From the NCBI RefSeq assembly GCF_905163445.1, contig NC_053195.1:920501-984500 (forward strand): a stretch of 64,000 nt of DNA, read 5' to 3'. The notes under the pieces are model-generated. The model was not told the DNA's origin. It saw only the letters and a program-made list of their open reading frames with translations, and searched no databases. Shown one piece after another: positions 46,009-58,438 of the stretch. The position numbers were made by a program, and so were the translations under genes. Position 1 is the first letter of the stretch. Each line of letters starts with the position of its first letter. This DNA comes from Pararge aegeria (taxonomy: Eukaryota; Arthropoda; Insecta; Lepidoptera; Nymphalidae).

Positions 46009-46435
46009 TCCCTATCCCTACTAATATTATAAATGTCAATGTAAGTTTGTTTGTTACACTTTCACACAAAAACTACTTAACCGATCCTCATTAAATTTAT
46101 TACACATATTTTTGGAAGTGTTAGAAGTAATATAGGATACTTTTTATCCCGATATCAAGCTCGGTTCCTTTGGGAGAGGGGATGAAAGTGTTTGACGATT
46201 TTACACCATAACTCCGACAAATTATAATTTTTGGTTATAATATGTGTTTAATTTTGCCAAAACTTTGTGTAGATCTGATTAATGTTGTTTAAGATAGAGG
46301 ACAGAACTCCTCAGCGGACAGCAGCAAACCCCTCATTTAAGGCTTAGCGATACTGAATACTTGAATGCCAATTGAATGCCAATGCCACATCAAAAAACAA
46401 AATCAAACGCAGACGAAGTCGCGGGCAACATCTAG
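46009..46435 (+). mobile_element. Non-autonomous Helitron (family H1), complete, 427 bp
   Basis: Starts TCCCTATCCCTACTAATATT and ends GCGGGCAACATCTAG. The flanks are A on the left and T on the right, the classic Helitron insertion signature without target duplication (5' TC, 3' CTAG, between A and T). A short self-complementary block (GACGAAGTC) lies close to the 3' end. Confidence 0.75.
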
Positions 46436-46492
46436 TAATATATAAATTTTCAATTTTTTTTTGTTTCATTTTGCCCACAAAAAGTTTGAGTA

Positions 46493-48158
46493 GGGTTTAT
46501 ACCGCTGACCAAGTGTGGGTTGATGGACTCCACACACCTTTGAGAACACTATGGAGAACTTTCAGGCATGCAGGTTTCCTAACGATGTTTTCCTTCACCG
46601 TTAAAGCCAGTGATATTTTAATTGCTAAAAACGCACATATTTTAATATTTTAATTGCTTAAAAAAGTTAGAGGTGCGTGCTGTGATTCGAACTCTGTTAC
46701 CCTAAAGTGAAGCCGTAGTCCTAACCTAAAGGTTATCACCGCTGTTAGGGTGCAGTTATATTACAACCCATAGGCCTAATCAGTTTCTACGCGACATCGT
46801 ACCGGAACGCTAAATCGCCTAGCGGCATGTCTTTGCCACCCGCCAGACCAGACTAGAGAACGGCTAGATTGTAGTGAAATAAAAAAAGTAAGTGGAACTC
46901 CAGGCCTATAATCAGAGTCACACTTAGGGCATGCGTGGAACACGTCCCTTAACAATTATTCATTTTAAAGTCAACATCTGAAGATTCTCCGGTTTCGGAG
47001 CGAAACGTGCGTAGAAGGTACATTGCCGAAGCTCTGTTTGGTGTGGAGTATAAGGATTGAAGAAACTATAAATTACACTATACAGATTCTCCTGCTGTTC
47101 GCAGAGTATAGCAAATTAAGCTTAATTTTCATAATATATTATGGATTTCCGCAAAGTAACGCCTGCTCCTATCCAATATTTGGAACACGTCCTGCAAAGC
47201 CCGCCCTGTGACCATCCTGAGGCGTAGGCTGCTACGTAGCCGAAATTAGTCACAAAAAGGAAAAAATCACATTTTAGTTTTTTTTTTGTTTTTAAATTCC
47301 ACTACAAGTTAGCCCTTGACTGCAATCTCACTTGGTGGTAAGTGTAGATGCATTCTAAGATGGTAGCGGGCTAACCTTTTAGGGAATATGGTACTATTTA
47401 TTATTAAACTCTTTATTCGTATACCACAACATTAACATATACAAAATAAAATAAAAACAGAAACATAAAGAAAGTACGGTAGTCATCATACCCCTAATAG
47501 GTTTCTACACGGCATCGCACCGGAACACTGAATCGCTTAGCGGCATGTAGGGCGGAAACTAGCCACGGCCAAAGCCTCCCACGAGATCAGAGCAGAGAAA
47601 ATTCAAACAAAAAAAAAAGCGTTTTAATGTTTCTAATATTGGCAATATTAGGTACGCTTTGCACGTGTTCAAAGATAATGTTATATTTTCCATTCCGCAG
47701 CCAATTTTAACGATTCCAACAAACAAGGAATCGTTTTCCATTAAATTAGCGAAATTGCTTCCTTAACAAACAACTTTATAGTACCCACTTATGTTGGAAG
47801 TCAATTACGTATAGCTGGGGAGTTGGCGGCCATTTCGGTGCATGATTAGTTTCTTTTATTTTTATCTTACTACAAGTTAGCCCTTGACTGCAATCTCTGC
47901 TGGTGTTAGGTGTTAAAAAGCGGGCTAACCTGTTCGGTAGTATGGTAGTCATACCCCTAATCGGTTTCTACGCGAAATCGCACCGAAACACTAAATCGCT
48001 TAGCGGCACGTCTTTGTCGGTAGGGCGGTAACTAGCCACGGCCAAAAACTCCCACCAGTACAGACCAGAGAAAATTCAGAAATTAATTGCTCCTGCCGGA
48101 AATCGAATCCGGGACCTGCTAGTCAAATTCACAGCGCTCACCGTTGCGCCAGAGAGGA
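46493..48158 (-). mobile_element. Cluster of SINEs, families B and C, minus strand
   Basis: Positions 46493-46745 are a family B copy (AAAGGTTATCACCGCTGTT is the reversed head). Positions 46745-46860 and 47298-47615 are family C bodies, the latter interrupted near 47390-47480. Positions 47862-48158 are the best family C copy, with head CTCTGGCGCAACGGTGAGCG and B box GGATTCGATTTCC on the minus strand. Positions ~47030-47150 are a plus copy of the repeat at ~20180-20290. Confidence 0.6.
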
Positions 48159-49924
48159 TTCTTATTGCCTCGTTGGCATGGGCGTACCTTCTGTCAGATC
48201 GTCCGCGGCTGTTTTTTTTATAAACACTACACGAAGACATTTACAGGAAAAATTAGGTGTATGTAGTGTTGTGTGTAGGACAAACAGCCGCAAATGATCT
48301 GGCTTTATAGGTAGGGGAGACCAGGTATGAAAGAACAAATATGTTATTTAAGAAGTTATGTTATTTGTACTGCACGGCTAGCATGGGCAAATTTCGCCCT
48401 GGGGAAAGGATAAAAAATTATCTTCACCCACATTTTTTCACAAATAATATCCAAATAATGTTTGTAAAAAAATAAATGGGGGTGAACTTCTTCTATTCCT
48501 TGTTTCAGTGCCTTAGCCGGTAGACACGATAATTATATACCTTTTCAGGGGATATAGTCGGGGAATATACCTAATATTTATCTCCTGCCGATGCTAGTGA
48601 CGATTTGTGCTATGGATAGTTACGGTTAAGGAACTTCGTTTGAATAAATTGCCACCTACTCTCTATCTACCGTAGGTATAGGATAGGTGTAAAATGGAGG
48701 GGAGAAAGCAACGTTCGCAAACACCAGCGATTCCATCTTCACGTAACAGTTCTAAGAAGGCTTTAGGTGGTCGCAAACACATGCTTTGTTTGAACGCCAA
48801 TTTGGTTCGAGCCTGCTTTATACTAACCAAGAAGACATTCCAATAATTTACACCAAAATGCGCTCTATTTCAATAACTTTAAAGTCTAACTTAACTGCTT
48901 TTTTAAGCTTTGCACGATATCCGCGCACTCTTAAATTTAATTGCAGGATCCATAGCTTGTGTGTTCGCGAAATGTGTTAATTTGAAAACGTTTGGAATAC
49001 GATTTAATATTTCGCTTATATGGTGTGCAAATTCCATGTTATGTTTGAGCGAGAATGCTTTTAATATGAGTTTTCTGCACCTTCAATTAGTGGCGTGAAA
49101 TGTTTCTTAAAGAGGGTACCTTATGTTTAACATCATATATTTAACTAGCGGCCCAACCCGGTTTCGCACGGGTGCAATTTATGTAATTTAAATCTTTTCT
49201 ACTTTCTATGTATAATTGGATATGGAATAATACCGTATCATTTAAATTAGCTTGGTAAATAACCCATAGTTTTTTTGTCAAATGTAAAAGATAAAAATGG
49301 TTAACTTGTGTGTGTTGTGGGATATCCTATGGAGATAAACATTATATATCATCGCGGACTTTCCTATTGTTTTTTTTAAGATATACAATTTTCGTAGCAA
49401 TGAGACACAAATATAAGTTTGTTACAACATCACAGTACAAATCACAATTGAATTTCTTGGATTTTCTCTTTTATAATATGCATATGTATGGTACATAATA
49501 TATACCTTCGCTTCGAACACTCTTTCTAGTGCTGAAAACATAGTTTAAAAGATCGACTTTGTTTTATACTATGCAAAGGAGATAAGTTATCACTTATGTG
49601 TTTCATTATGTCTGGGTACTTATAAGTTAATACATAGCATGAAATATATAACTTTGAATATGCAGGTGGCTATTTAAAACAACAGTTCACGAACTACGAA
49701 TACCTAAGTTTGTTACCTACGACATTTTAATCTTGTTAAGTACCTACTCGAACTACAGATGTGCACTTGTGGGAAATGAAAGCCATGAGTGTTAAAGAAC
49801 CATAGAACATAAAGTAAACGACCGGCCGATTTTTGTATGAGAACCCATTCCACCTGTCGTGACCCCACTAAGACTTTTATAACCATCGCCTATAAGCAGA
49901 GCAATACTTCACAGGGCATGCAAA
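48159..49924. other. Unassigned DNA with a small foldback and a Helitron-like end
   Basis: Positions 48206-48283 form a foldback: GCGGCTGTTT on the left and AAACAGCCGC on the right, with an inner AACACTAC/GTAGTGTT pair. Positions ~49140-49280 start ACTAGCGGCCCAACCCGGTT, a text typical of the end of another lepidopteran Helitron-like family. I see no gene in the rest. Confidence 0.4.
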
Positions 49925-50860
49925 GTCTTACAAAGTGCCGCCCCGTGTACATCGACCACTAGACCTATGTCCACTGCTGGACATAGGTCCACTGCTGGAC
50001 ATAGGTCTTTTGTAGGGAGTTCCAAATTCCACCATCCAGGGCCGCTTGTCGCCAGCGGCTCCCAGCGACTCGCTTGATGTCGTCTATCCACCTCGTTGGG
50101 GGTCGACCAAAGCTGCATTAACCTGTACGGGGTCGCCATTCCAGCACCTTGGAACCCCAACGTCCATCGGTTCTCAGAGCTGTGTGCCCCGTCCATTTTC
50201 ACTTCAGCTTCGCGACACGCTGAGCTATGTCGGTAACTCTGGTGCTGCTACGGATATCCTCATTCTTGATTTGATTAAGTAGTGAAACTCCCAACATTGC
50301 TCTCTCCCTCGCCCGCTGAGTGATTCTGAGCCTTCTTATGAGGCCCATAGTAAGCGGCCACGTTTCGGATCCGTAAGTCGTCATCATTATTAAGTCCCAT
50401 TTACCTGTAATTACACCGGAAACCACGCCCTAGAGACTTGAACACAGCAATGCTGCTTAAAAGCAGAAATTATGCAGAGGTTATTTATTGAATTAAAATG
50501 TAACATACCTATTATAAATGTAACATACGAAACAAATGTTTCAATACATTTACTGATAATGATCAATGGCTGAAATCGTCATTACTACGTCTATGATAAA
50601 TAAATAATAAATACATAAATATACTACGACAATACACACATCGCCATCTAACCCCAAAGTAAGCGTAGGTTGTGTTATGGGTACTAAGATGACTGATTAA
50701 TATTTTTATGAATAACATACATGAATACTTATATTATACATATAAACACCCAGACATTCATGCTCATCACACATACATACGTTTTTCAGTAGTGGGAATC
50801 GAACCCACGGCCTTTGGCTCAGAAAGCAGGGTCGCTGCAAACTGCGCCAATCGGTCGTCT
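49925..50860 (-). mobile_element. RTE-like LINE fragment and SINE family A
   Basis: Positions 49925-50420 (-) encode YGSETWPLT, RRLRITQRARERAMLGVSLL and RSSTRVTDIAQRVAKLKWKW, the C-terminal part of RTE-type reverse transcriptases. The 3' part contains a duplicated CCACTGCTGGACATAGGT at 49971 and 49992. Positions 50597-50860 (-) are a SINE A with B box GGGTTCGATTCCC. Confidence 0.75.
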
Positions 50861-52930
50861 ATGATGCAGTGATGTAGGCTGTGGCTTTAAGTCGGAGTTC
50901 CGGATCCGGATCCCGGCAGAGACAATTCGGGATTTTTAACGTGTGAAGAAAATTAACAAATAAAAAAAAGTTGAACGAACGGCAGGTTTAGCCCCTGGGC
51001 ATATTATTATTGCATGGTACGCGGTTCATTTCTAGTGTTTTTGACTCTGTGATTTGAACATTCTGACCCGGGCACGTCGTAAAGTGATGCGTGGGCGCAT
51101 CCCCACATCAAGTTGATTGTTAGTAGACACTCGGCAGGTACCTTTTAGCCGCTCGTTCATTAACTTTGCACAATTCATGCTTTATTGCTCAGTGTAGGCT
51201 CTTCATTAGGCGAAATATTTAAGTGGTCATCAAAATTATGCCTCCGTAGCTTATAGGTTGCGATTAGCGTTGCAAGGCGTCCGGATAAAGCCGGTAATGA
51301 TTAGGCTTTGTTAGGCTTTTTGATTACGGCCAAAACAAACAGCATGTCAGGCTTTTTTTTGGGCGAGCGCAGGCGAGTCGCTTGTTGGTCGCTCGCTCCC
51401 GCAGTATATTTTTGTCTTACTACTAATACTGAGACACAAAGTCCTCAATAATGTTGGGTCCGGCCCTTTTACTCAAATGTCCGGCCAAACTGGTCTGTCC
51501 GGCTATAAGTTCATCATATCCCTGTAGTCCATAGTACAGTGTATCCATAGTAGCCCTGGCCCCTGATAGGTCTATTAAACTGACATCTGACCAATCGGGG
51601 TGGGAAGTTTGACCTGGCAGGGGCAGTTACAGAATATAATCTTTCTGGTCTGGTCTGGTGGGAGGCTTGTCAAATGCGTGCCGCCAAGCGAGCTAACTAA
51701 CTCTCCGAGCACTTCTTTTCCACGAGCTTAAATTGCTTAGCACCCATATACCATAATCGAAGCGCAACCTGTGTAAATCTAATTATCGTACCTATAGTTC
51801 TGGTGGCCGTCCATGGTCTTCATCAGCTGTTCCACTTGATCAAATGGTGCTTTTCGAATGATGAGAGGAGATACACAAGTTACTTTCAAAAATACTAAGT
51901 TTAGTATTTTTTCCCTCTCGATTCTCCTGGATCCCTGCAATATATCACCAAATTAAAATGGAACCACCTCTGAGTTAATAACGTAGCAAGCAAAAAAAGA
52001 ATCAAAATCGGTTTAGAAATGGTGCAGTTATCGAGTAAAAATTATACAAAACACAGTCGAATTTAGAACCTCCTCCTTTTTACACGCACTTTTGTTGACT
52101 TTCTTCAAGATTTCGTTCAAACTTTGTAGATAAATCGAGGATTACAATACACTAATTTGATAACGTTATTCCATTTTTCAATTTGTTAATTTATATAATT
52201 TTTATGTACCTAGTCGATAAGGCAGGAATCATGTATCTAAATTTTAATTTCAAACCATTATCTTCAGCCGATTTCTCTAATATTAATACTACAAAAAGGT
52301 TTTTTAAAAAATTAAACTAAAAGGTAGAAATTTTTTTGGTTTTTTATGCAAATTAATTTTCAAGTCACTTGAAAAGTAAAAAAAAGACGGTTTACATTAT
52401 AAGGCAAGTTACAAAGAATATACTTTATGTACTTACAAACTTAAGTAATATTAGTGTGATGCAGAGTTCCTTCATCCTTTCCCAACCAGTTATTCAAATT
52501 CACAGCACTAATTCAAATTAAGGATAAAAGTTGTGATGTGACAAGATCACAAATCTTGTCCGAAATCTAATAAATGACATCAAAGACCGCACCCACAAGC
52601 CTGGGAATTTGTAAACAACTTTAGGTACAAAATGGAGACTAGCGGTTGAACGAGTCTCCGTCCGAAATTTTTGGTAAGTAAATTACTAACATTCGAAAAG
52701 TATTATCTATATATATAAAATAAAGTTGTGTTAGTTAAATCATTTATAACTCAAGAACGGCTGGACCAATTTTTATAATATTTGATTTTTTGGATTCCTC
52801 TTAGACCTGAATAGGATAATAAGTACATTCATTAAAAATAAATTATCCGCGGTACGAAGTTCGCCGGGACAGCGAACAGTGACAGCGACTGAAATAAATA
52901 AATTATTATAAAGAGGCCTTTTATTATAAT
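50861..52930. other. Mostly unassigned DNA with SINE C and Helitron-like fragments
   Basis: Positions 50862-50945 and 51610-51690 are family C SINE pieces. Positions 51017-51060 resemble the end of the M1 MITE. Positions 52705-52875 carry TCTATATATATAAAATAAAG, AAGAACGGCTGGACCAATTT and GTACGAAGTTCGCCGGGACA, the pattern of a second Helitron-like family. No host gene was recognised, and the 51700-52680 stretch has no partner inside the window. Confidence 0.4.
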
Positions 52931-53200
52931 ATAATACCTAATGGCCTTAGGATGCTGTTGGGGTTGCCGCGCTGGTGCAGCGAGGTTTGCAGATGCTCAC
53001 GTTGATGACTTTAATTGTGTAATGAGGAAGAGAGTTGCATCTTTGATGAGCAGGATCCGCGGCAGCAGCAACAGCATTTTGCAAACGCTAGCTGGAAAGC
53101 TAAATAACCCGTTCTGGAGGCACTGGGTGGGTTTACATGCACACACACACGGAGTATTTTTTATTTTTTTAATTTTATTTTTAAAAATTTAATAATTATC
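52931..53200 (+). mobile_element. LINE ORF2 C-terminal fragment
   Basis: The frame from 52941 reads DFNCVMRKRVASLMSRIRGS, then NSILQTLAGKLNNPFWRHWV. In my reading this is the C-terminal stretch of Jockey-like LINE proteins, but that is from memory of the pattern and not a match I can verify. AT-rich 3' flank to ~53640. Confidence 0.45.
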
Positions 53201-53647
53201 ATTATTCATTGTAATTTTTAATTTTATTTTTATTTGTTATTCTGTCTTTTAATTTTATATTCTTGACATGCCATTTGAATAAATTTATACTGTAATTTTA
53301 ATTTTTAATTCGATATTGTATATTGTTAAGTAATACTAATTGTTGTTTATTATTATTATTACTATATAGTCAAATACATAAAGCATAAAAAACGATAAGT
53401 TTGAGAAATAGGTTTTAGTAACAGAAAAATATCATTGTTTAAAATAATTATGCGACCAAGAGCCCCTTGATGTTCAATACCACTATAACTTTTTTTTTAT
53501 ACTTAGTTATAATTGACGGATATGATGCTAAGTGGAAAACTGTCGCCTATATACGGTCCGACATTTTGCAGGGTATGTGAGGAACACTTACGGCAACGTC
53601 CATCAATACGAGGCGTAGGTGTTAAGCCTCATGAGCCTGTAATTACT

Positions 53648-54360
53648 GGCGGCCTATTGGCGCAGTTTGCAGCCCTGCTTTCTGAGTCCAGGGCCGTGGG
53701 TTCGATTCCCACAACTGGAAAATGTTTGTGTGATGAGCATGAATTTTTGTCAGTGTCTGGGTGTTTATATGTATATTCTAAGTATTTATGTATATCCCTA
53801 TCCCTATCCCTACTAATATTATAAATGTCAATGTAAGTTTGTTTGTTACGCTTTCACGCAAAAACTACTTAACCGATTCTCATGAAACTTTGTACACATA
53901 GTCTTGGAAGTGTTAGAAGTAATATAGGATACTTTTTATCCCGACATTAAGCCCGGTTCCTTTGGGAGAGGGGATGAAAGTGTTTGACGATTTTACACCA
54001 TAACTCCGAAAAATTATAATCAATTTAAATAATTATTTTTGTACTATAGAGGTAATAATATGTGTTTAATTTTGCCCAAACTTTGTGTAGATCTGATTAA
54101 TGTGGTTGGAGATAGAGGACAGAACTCCTCAAGCAAACCCCTTATTTAAGGCTTAGCGATACTGAATACTTTAAATTTTTTAGAACTACCACTAAATTGA
54201 ATGCCACATCAAAAAACAAAATCAAACCCAGGCGAAGTTGCGGGCAATAGCTAGTTATTCATAAAAATATTCATCAGTCGTCCCATAACACAAGCTACGC
54301 TTACTTTGGGGCTAGATGGCGGTGTGTGTATTGTCGTAGTATATTTATTTATATTTATAT
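53648..54360 (+). mobile_element. SINE family A interrupted by a Helitron (53795-54254)
   Basis: The SINE has head GGCCTATTGGCGCAGTTTGC, B box GGGTTCGATTCCC and 3' part ACACAAGCTACGCTTACTTT. Its body is broken after TATGTATA and resumes TTATTCATAAAA; joined, these restore the uninterrupted SINE text found at 56958. The insert runs from TCCCTATCCCTATCCCTACT to GCGGGCAATAGCTAG (460 bp), with A to the left and T to the right. It is the third H1 Helitron. Confidence 0.85.
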
Positions 54361-55929
54361 TTAATGACACCGGCACCCACGCCCTTCAGATCGGAACACA
54401 GCATTGCAATAGGTAATGCTACTTAGCGGCAGAAATAAGCTTGGTAGTACTTCTCCGAACAACCTGTCACAAAAAACTCTACTACTACTAAAACCATTCC
54501 CCTTAACATATCCCTGTACTCAGAGGCGTGAATAGAGGGTACAAAAACGAGTTATAAAAAACTTAAGAATAGGCATTGTAAAAGTTATAAAAAGTCTAGT
54601 CTAAAGTATTTATACTACGTACGTACGTACTAGAGATTTTCTTGCTTTTATATCATCTGCATACCCTGCGCATACCCTCTATGTACGCCACTGCCTGACG
54701 TCGTGCGGACTACATATTTAAGGGTCGATTTAAAAATAAAAAATGCATTATCAAATTGAATTATAATAATAATTAATTTAAAATAAAGTAGGAAATATAT
54801 CATACACATAAAATACTAATATAATTGACTTATTACTGTTTTATTTAATTAAGATTGCAATTGTATACTTTGGATATAATTATAATTAAATTATAATAAA
54901 ATAATTAACGATTTACCGATTATTATTATACATAGTTAGAACCGGGGAGTTCTAAAGGTGGGTCAATGATATAGCATTGCTATAACCCTCTCTCATATAC
55001 TGTGCCGGGCAGGGGGACCTTAAAATGAGGGTTCTAAACTTAAACCCTGACAAACCTTCAGATCTTTCTGTTATTATATTAAAAACGTGTGTTTGGTTTC
55101 AATGTCATTCATATAATAATAATAATAATATGAGCTTAATATGAAAACTCATTTCGAAATCCCAGAGAGACATTTCACTTTAACATTTTTTTTGTATGGC
55201 TGTATTTATATCTATGTGAATAGAAATAGATTTATAGGTGTTCATCATTTGACTTTCAACGAGTTTGTTAGATCATAACAATATGTTGGGAGTAGATTGA
55301 AGAGCATATTTTTTATTTAAGTTTACTTCTTTTGACGCGTTAGGGAAAAATTATGAGAGTAAATTTTCAAAATGCGCGCGCGCACACCGTCACAAAAACC
55401 GTCGCTCATTCTGGCGATTCAATTGATTCAATTATACATAAATCTCAAAATTTATTGTTGAGTGATACTTGGTTGACCAATAATGAGTCTATTAGAATTT
55501 TTTATTTTTTTATTTTTAAATAAACTTTATTTAACTAACTTATAATGCGTTATAATACAACTTTCATTGTAATAAATACTTTTTTCTACAAACGTAGAAT
55601 AAAGCGAATTTTTTTTTTTTGAAAATATCTTGTTACGCCAAAGGAGTAAAACTTCTAACGCGATTACACACACGTTTTTTTCAAATCTTTAATCTATGCA
55701 ATTCTATTTTAACATCCCTAGTGGAGGCACGGTTGCGGAATTGTGAAGCTTAAGTGGCGATGGTGTACCCATGTACGTTGGTGCCAAGGTGTTGGATTGG
55801 CGTCCCCACCTGGGAAAGCGCAGTGTTGTTAGACCTGGGGTCTTCTGTACCAATAAACTTATAAACTTTGTTAACGTCCACCTTAATCACACCGATATCA
55901 TTAGCGATACGGCGAAGATTAAGAAAGCG
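54361..55929. repeat. AT-rich DNA with a MITE and an RTE relic
   Basis: Positions 54531-54696 are the second copy of the MITE at ~25584-25763 (CATACCCTCTATGTACGCCA end). Positions ~55715-55850 (+) are an RTE fragment (TGGATTGGCGTCCCCACCTG, GGGAAAGCGCAGTGTTGTTA). Positions 54700-55700 are AT-rich with no recognised gene. Confidence 0.5.
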
Positions 55930-57082
55930 CTTACCTACCCCTTAGGACGGCCATGGTTTCATTATTCTTTGAGATGTCTCTTAAAAAGTTTAAAGTTTGT
56001 ATTAATCGTAACCTAAAAGTCCTATTATAGTATAAAGGACTACGAAATCATAAAAAAGCTTGGAAATTATCGCTCTAACCAGCTCTTGTAATAATTTCAA
56101 ATGACAATGTGAGATGGTGGTAACAAAAAAGACCACCCGGCTAAGATTGTTGTGCGCTTCCTCTTAGACCAGGACGTTGTTGGAACCCTCGTAACTTTAG
56201 TTTGAAGATTACGCATTTGGTTTTCGCCATCATCTTACCACCATGTACACAAGTCTCGTGTAATGTACGCATCATAAGTGCCAACTATGGGCCTAAGATA
56301 TTTTTGACTTTAATCTAGCCAGCCAAGATTAGACTGAGGAAATGGAAGGACGTGGTAGCAATTTGTCTGTTGTGGGCTTCTTCTTAGACCAGAGCGCGTG
56401 TGGAACCCCCGTAGCTTTAGCTTTATGTTGACGAATAGTTTTCGCCATCAACTCACTTCTACGTCATATTTAACATCTAATGTACGCATCAAAAGTGCCA
56501 TCTATGTGCCTATTTGAATAAAGAAATATTTGACTTTGACTTTGACTTTGAAATCATTATCATCATCATTACATTATCGGCCTACTACAGTGCACGGGTC
56601 TCCTCCCACAATGAGAAGGGGTTGAGCCCTCGCCCACGACGCTGGCCCAGTGTGAATTGGTGGACTCCACACAACTTTGAGAACACTGTGGAGAACTCGC
56701 AGGCATGCAGGTTGCCTCACGATGTTTTCCTTTACCTTTGAAGCAAGTGATATTTTGATTGCCAAAACGCAAATAACTTAGAAAAACTCAAGTCGAAACT
56801 ACCCACTGGGCTATCACCATTTTTGTATTTGACGGCCGAATGGCGCATTGGGCAGCGACCCTGCTTTCTGAGTCCAAGGCCGTGGGTTCGATTCCCACAA
56901 CTGGAAAATGTTTGTGTGATGATTCAGTGTCTGGGTGTATATATGTATATTATAAGTATTTATGTATATTATTCATAAAAGTATTCATCAGTTATCTTAG
57001 TTCCCATAACACAAGCTACGCTTACTTTGGGACTAGATGGCGGTGTGTGTATTGTCTTAGTATATTTATTTATTTATTTTTT
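55930..57082. mobile_element. Two LINE 3' ends (+), SINE family B (-), SINE family A (+)
   Basis: Positions 55930-56310 and 56360-56545 are plus-strand LINE ends; the second finishes in TTTGACTTTGACTTTGACTT. Positions 56553-56818 (-) are a SINE B with tail ATCATTATCATCATCATTA. Positions 56830-57082 (+) are a SINE A (ATGGCGCATTGGGCAGCGAC) with an intact middle part TATGTATATTATTCATAAAA that serves as the empty site for the Helitron at 53795. Confidence 0.75.
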
Positions 57083-58181
57083 TAGATAAGTATCACATTT
57101 GTCTGTTTACGACAAAAATTACACATCTCAAAACGTTAAATATTACAGGAAAGCATTTTTTAACGTTGATTAGAAATATTTTCAAAACGTCCTTATAGTA
57201 TAGGTACTATAAGGACTGGGTAAGCCCAGTTAATATTTGATTGTTTTCAGTACTTCTGTTATATAAGGAAAAAAAATGCTTTCTTTTAGTGATTTTATCC
57301 TTGAAGTTAACGACGTCACATTTTCTGTCCTGCCCCTAGCTTTAAATCTTATAGAAATATCCTCATTGTAGCTAAAACTAGATTTTTTCTGTAACAAAGT
57401 GAAAGTTAGTAAACAGTAAACCTTTTGGCTAAGTTTTCCTGGTCGCAAATGAATGATATGTATTTAGGTAAGTAAAATTTAATTTTCCTAAATTCATAAG
57501 TACAATTTAGAAAATGTCTCAATAAAATTCCTTTTGAACTGAGCCGTTTGGTCGACCTCGTTTTCATATCAGTCGCATCCCTTATCAATGTAAATGGGTA
57601 TTCTCGGTTTGAATTGCGATGAACAGTGTTTTCGTGCCTATTTATTTAATGTGTTTCAATTAACTGGTAGCGAGTGGTGCAGTTTCCATCTGTTACAGTC
57701 AGCCGCTCGCGAACCGTGGGGACACTTAAGATAAACCCATATTGCAAATGGCCGGTCGTTATTTTTCTTCAGTTTGTGCTATCCGGGAATTATATTTAGA
57801 TTAGATTAAATACCTCTAAAGAAACATTTTGAGAACTTCAATAGTTTTAGTGGTTTAAACAGTGTCTTTAAACGATTTATTATCATGGTATCATGAACAG
57901 TATGTCGGTTTGTCGGTAGAAGATACTGATGACTTTCAGTGTCCTGACGGATGCGAATAGAGGCAATTTATTTAATTTTCTAAGACAATTTATGTTCCTA
58001 TGGCTTTAATTTTAGGATTATTTATCTCAAAAATACAATTTACAAAGAGTAAGTTTATTTTTCGATAGTTTAAACTATAGATCAAGTTTTAAAAAAAAGT
58101 TTAATATTGTTTTAGTTTTCAGCAGATGCTACTTTTCGTTAATACTTTGTAGTAATTTAACTAAATGACTGATTAATGGTT
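57083..58181. other. No gene recognised; one small hairpin
   Basis: Positions 57191-57214 read CCTTATAGTA-TAGG-TACTATAAGG, a 10 bp perfect stem, directly followed by ACTGGG-TAA-GCCCAGT. The rest is AT-rich with no repeat partner in the window. Confidence 0.4.
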
Positions 58182-58438
58182 TGACGGCCGACTAGTGCAG
58201 TGGGCAGCGTCCCCGCTTTCTGAGTCTTAGGCCGTGGGTTCGATTCCCACAACTGGAAAATCTTTGTGTGATAAACATGATTGTTTTTCTGTGTCTGGGT
58301 GTTTAGCTGTATATTATAAGTATTTACGTGTATTATATTCATAAAAATATTCAACAGCTACCCATAACACAAGCTACGCTTACTTCGGGTCTAGATGGCG
58401 ACGTGTGTATTGTCGTAGTATATTTATTTATTTATTTT
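58182..58438 (+). mobile_element. SINE family A
   Basis: Head GACGGCCGACTAGTGCAGTG has a mutated A box (ACTAGTGCAG for ATTGGCGCAG); B box GGGTTCGATTCCC is intact. Tail TATATTTATTTATTTATT. Confidence 0.75.
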
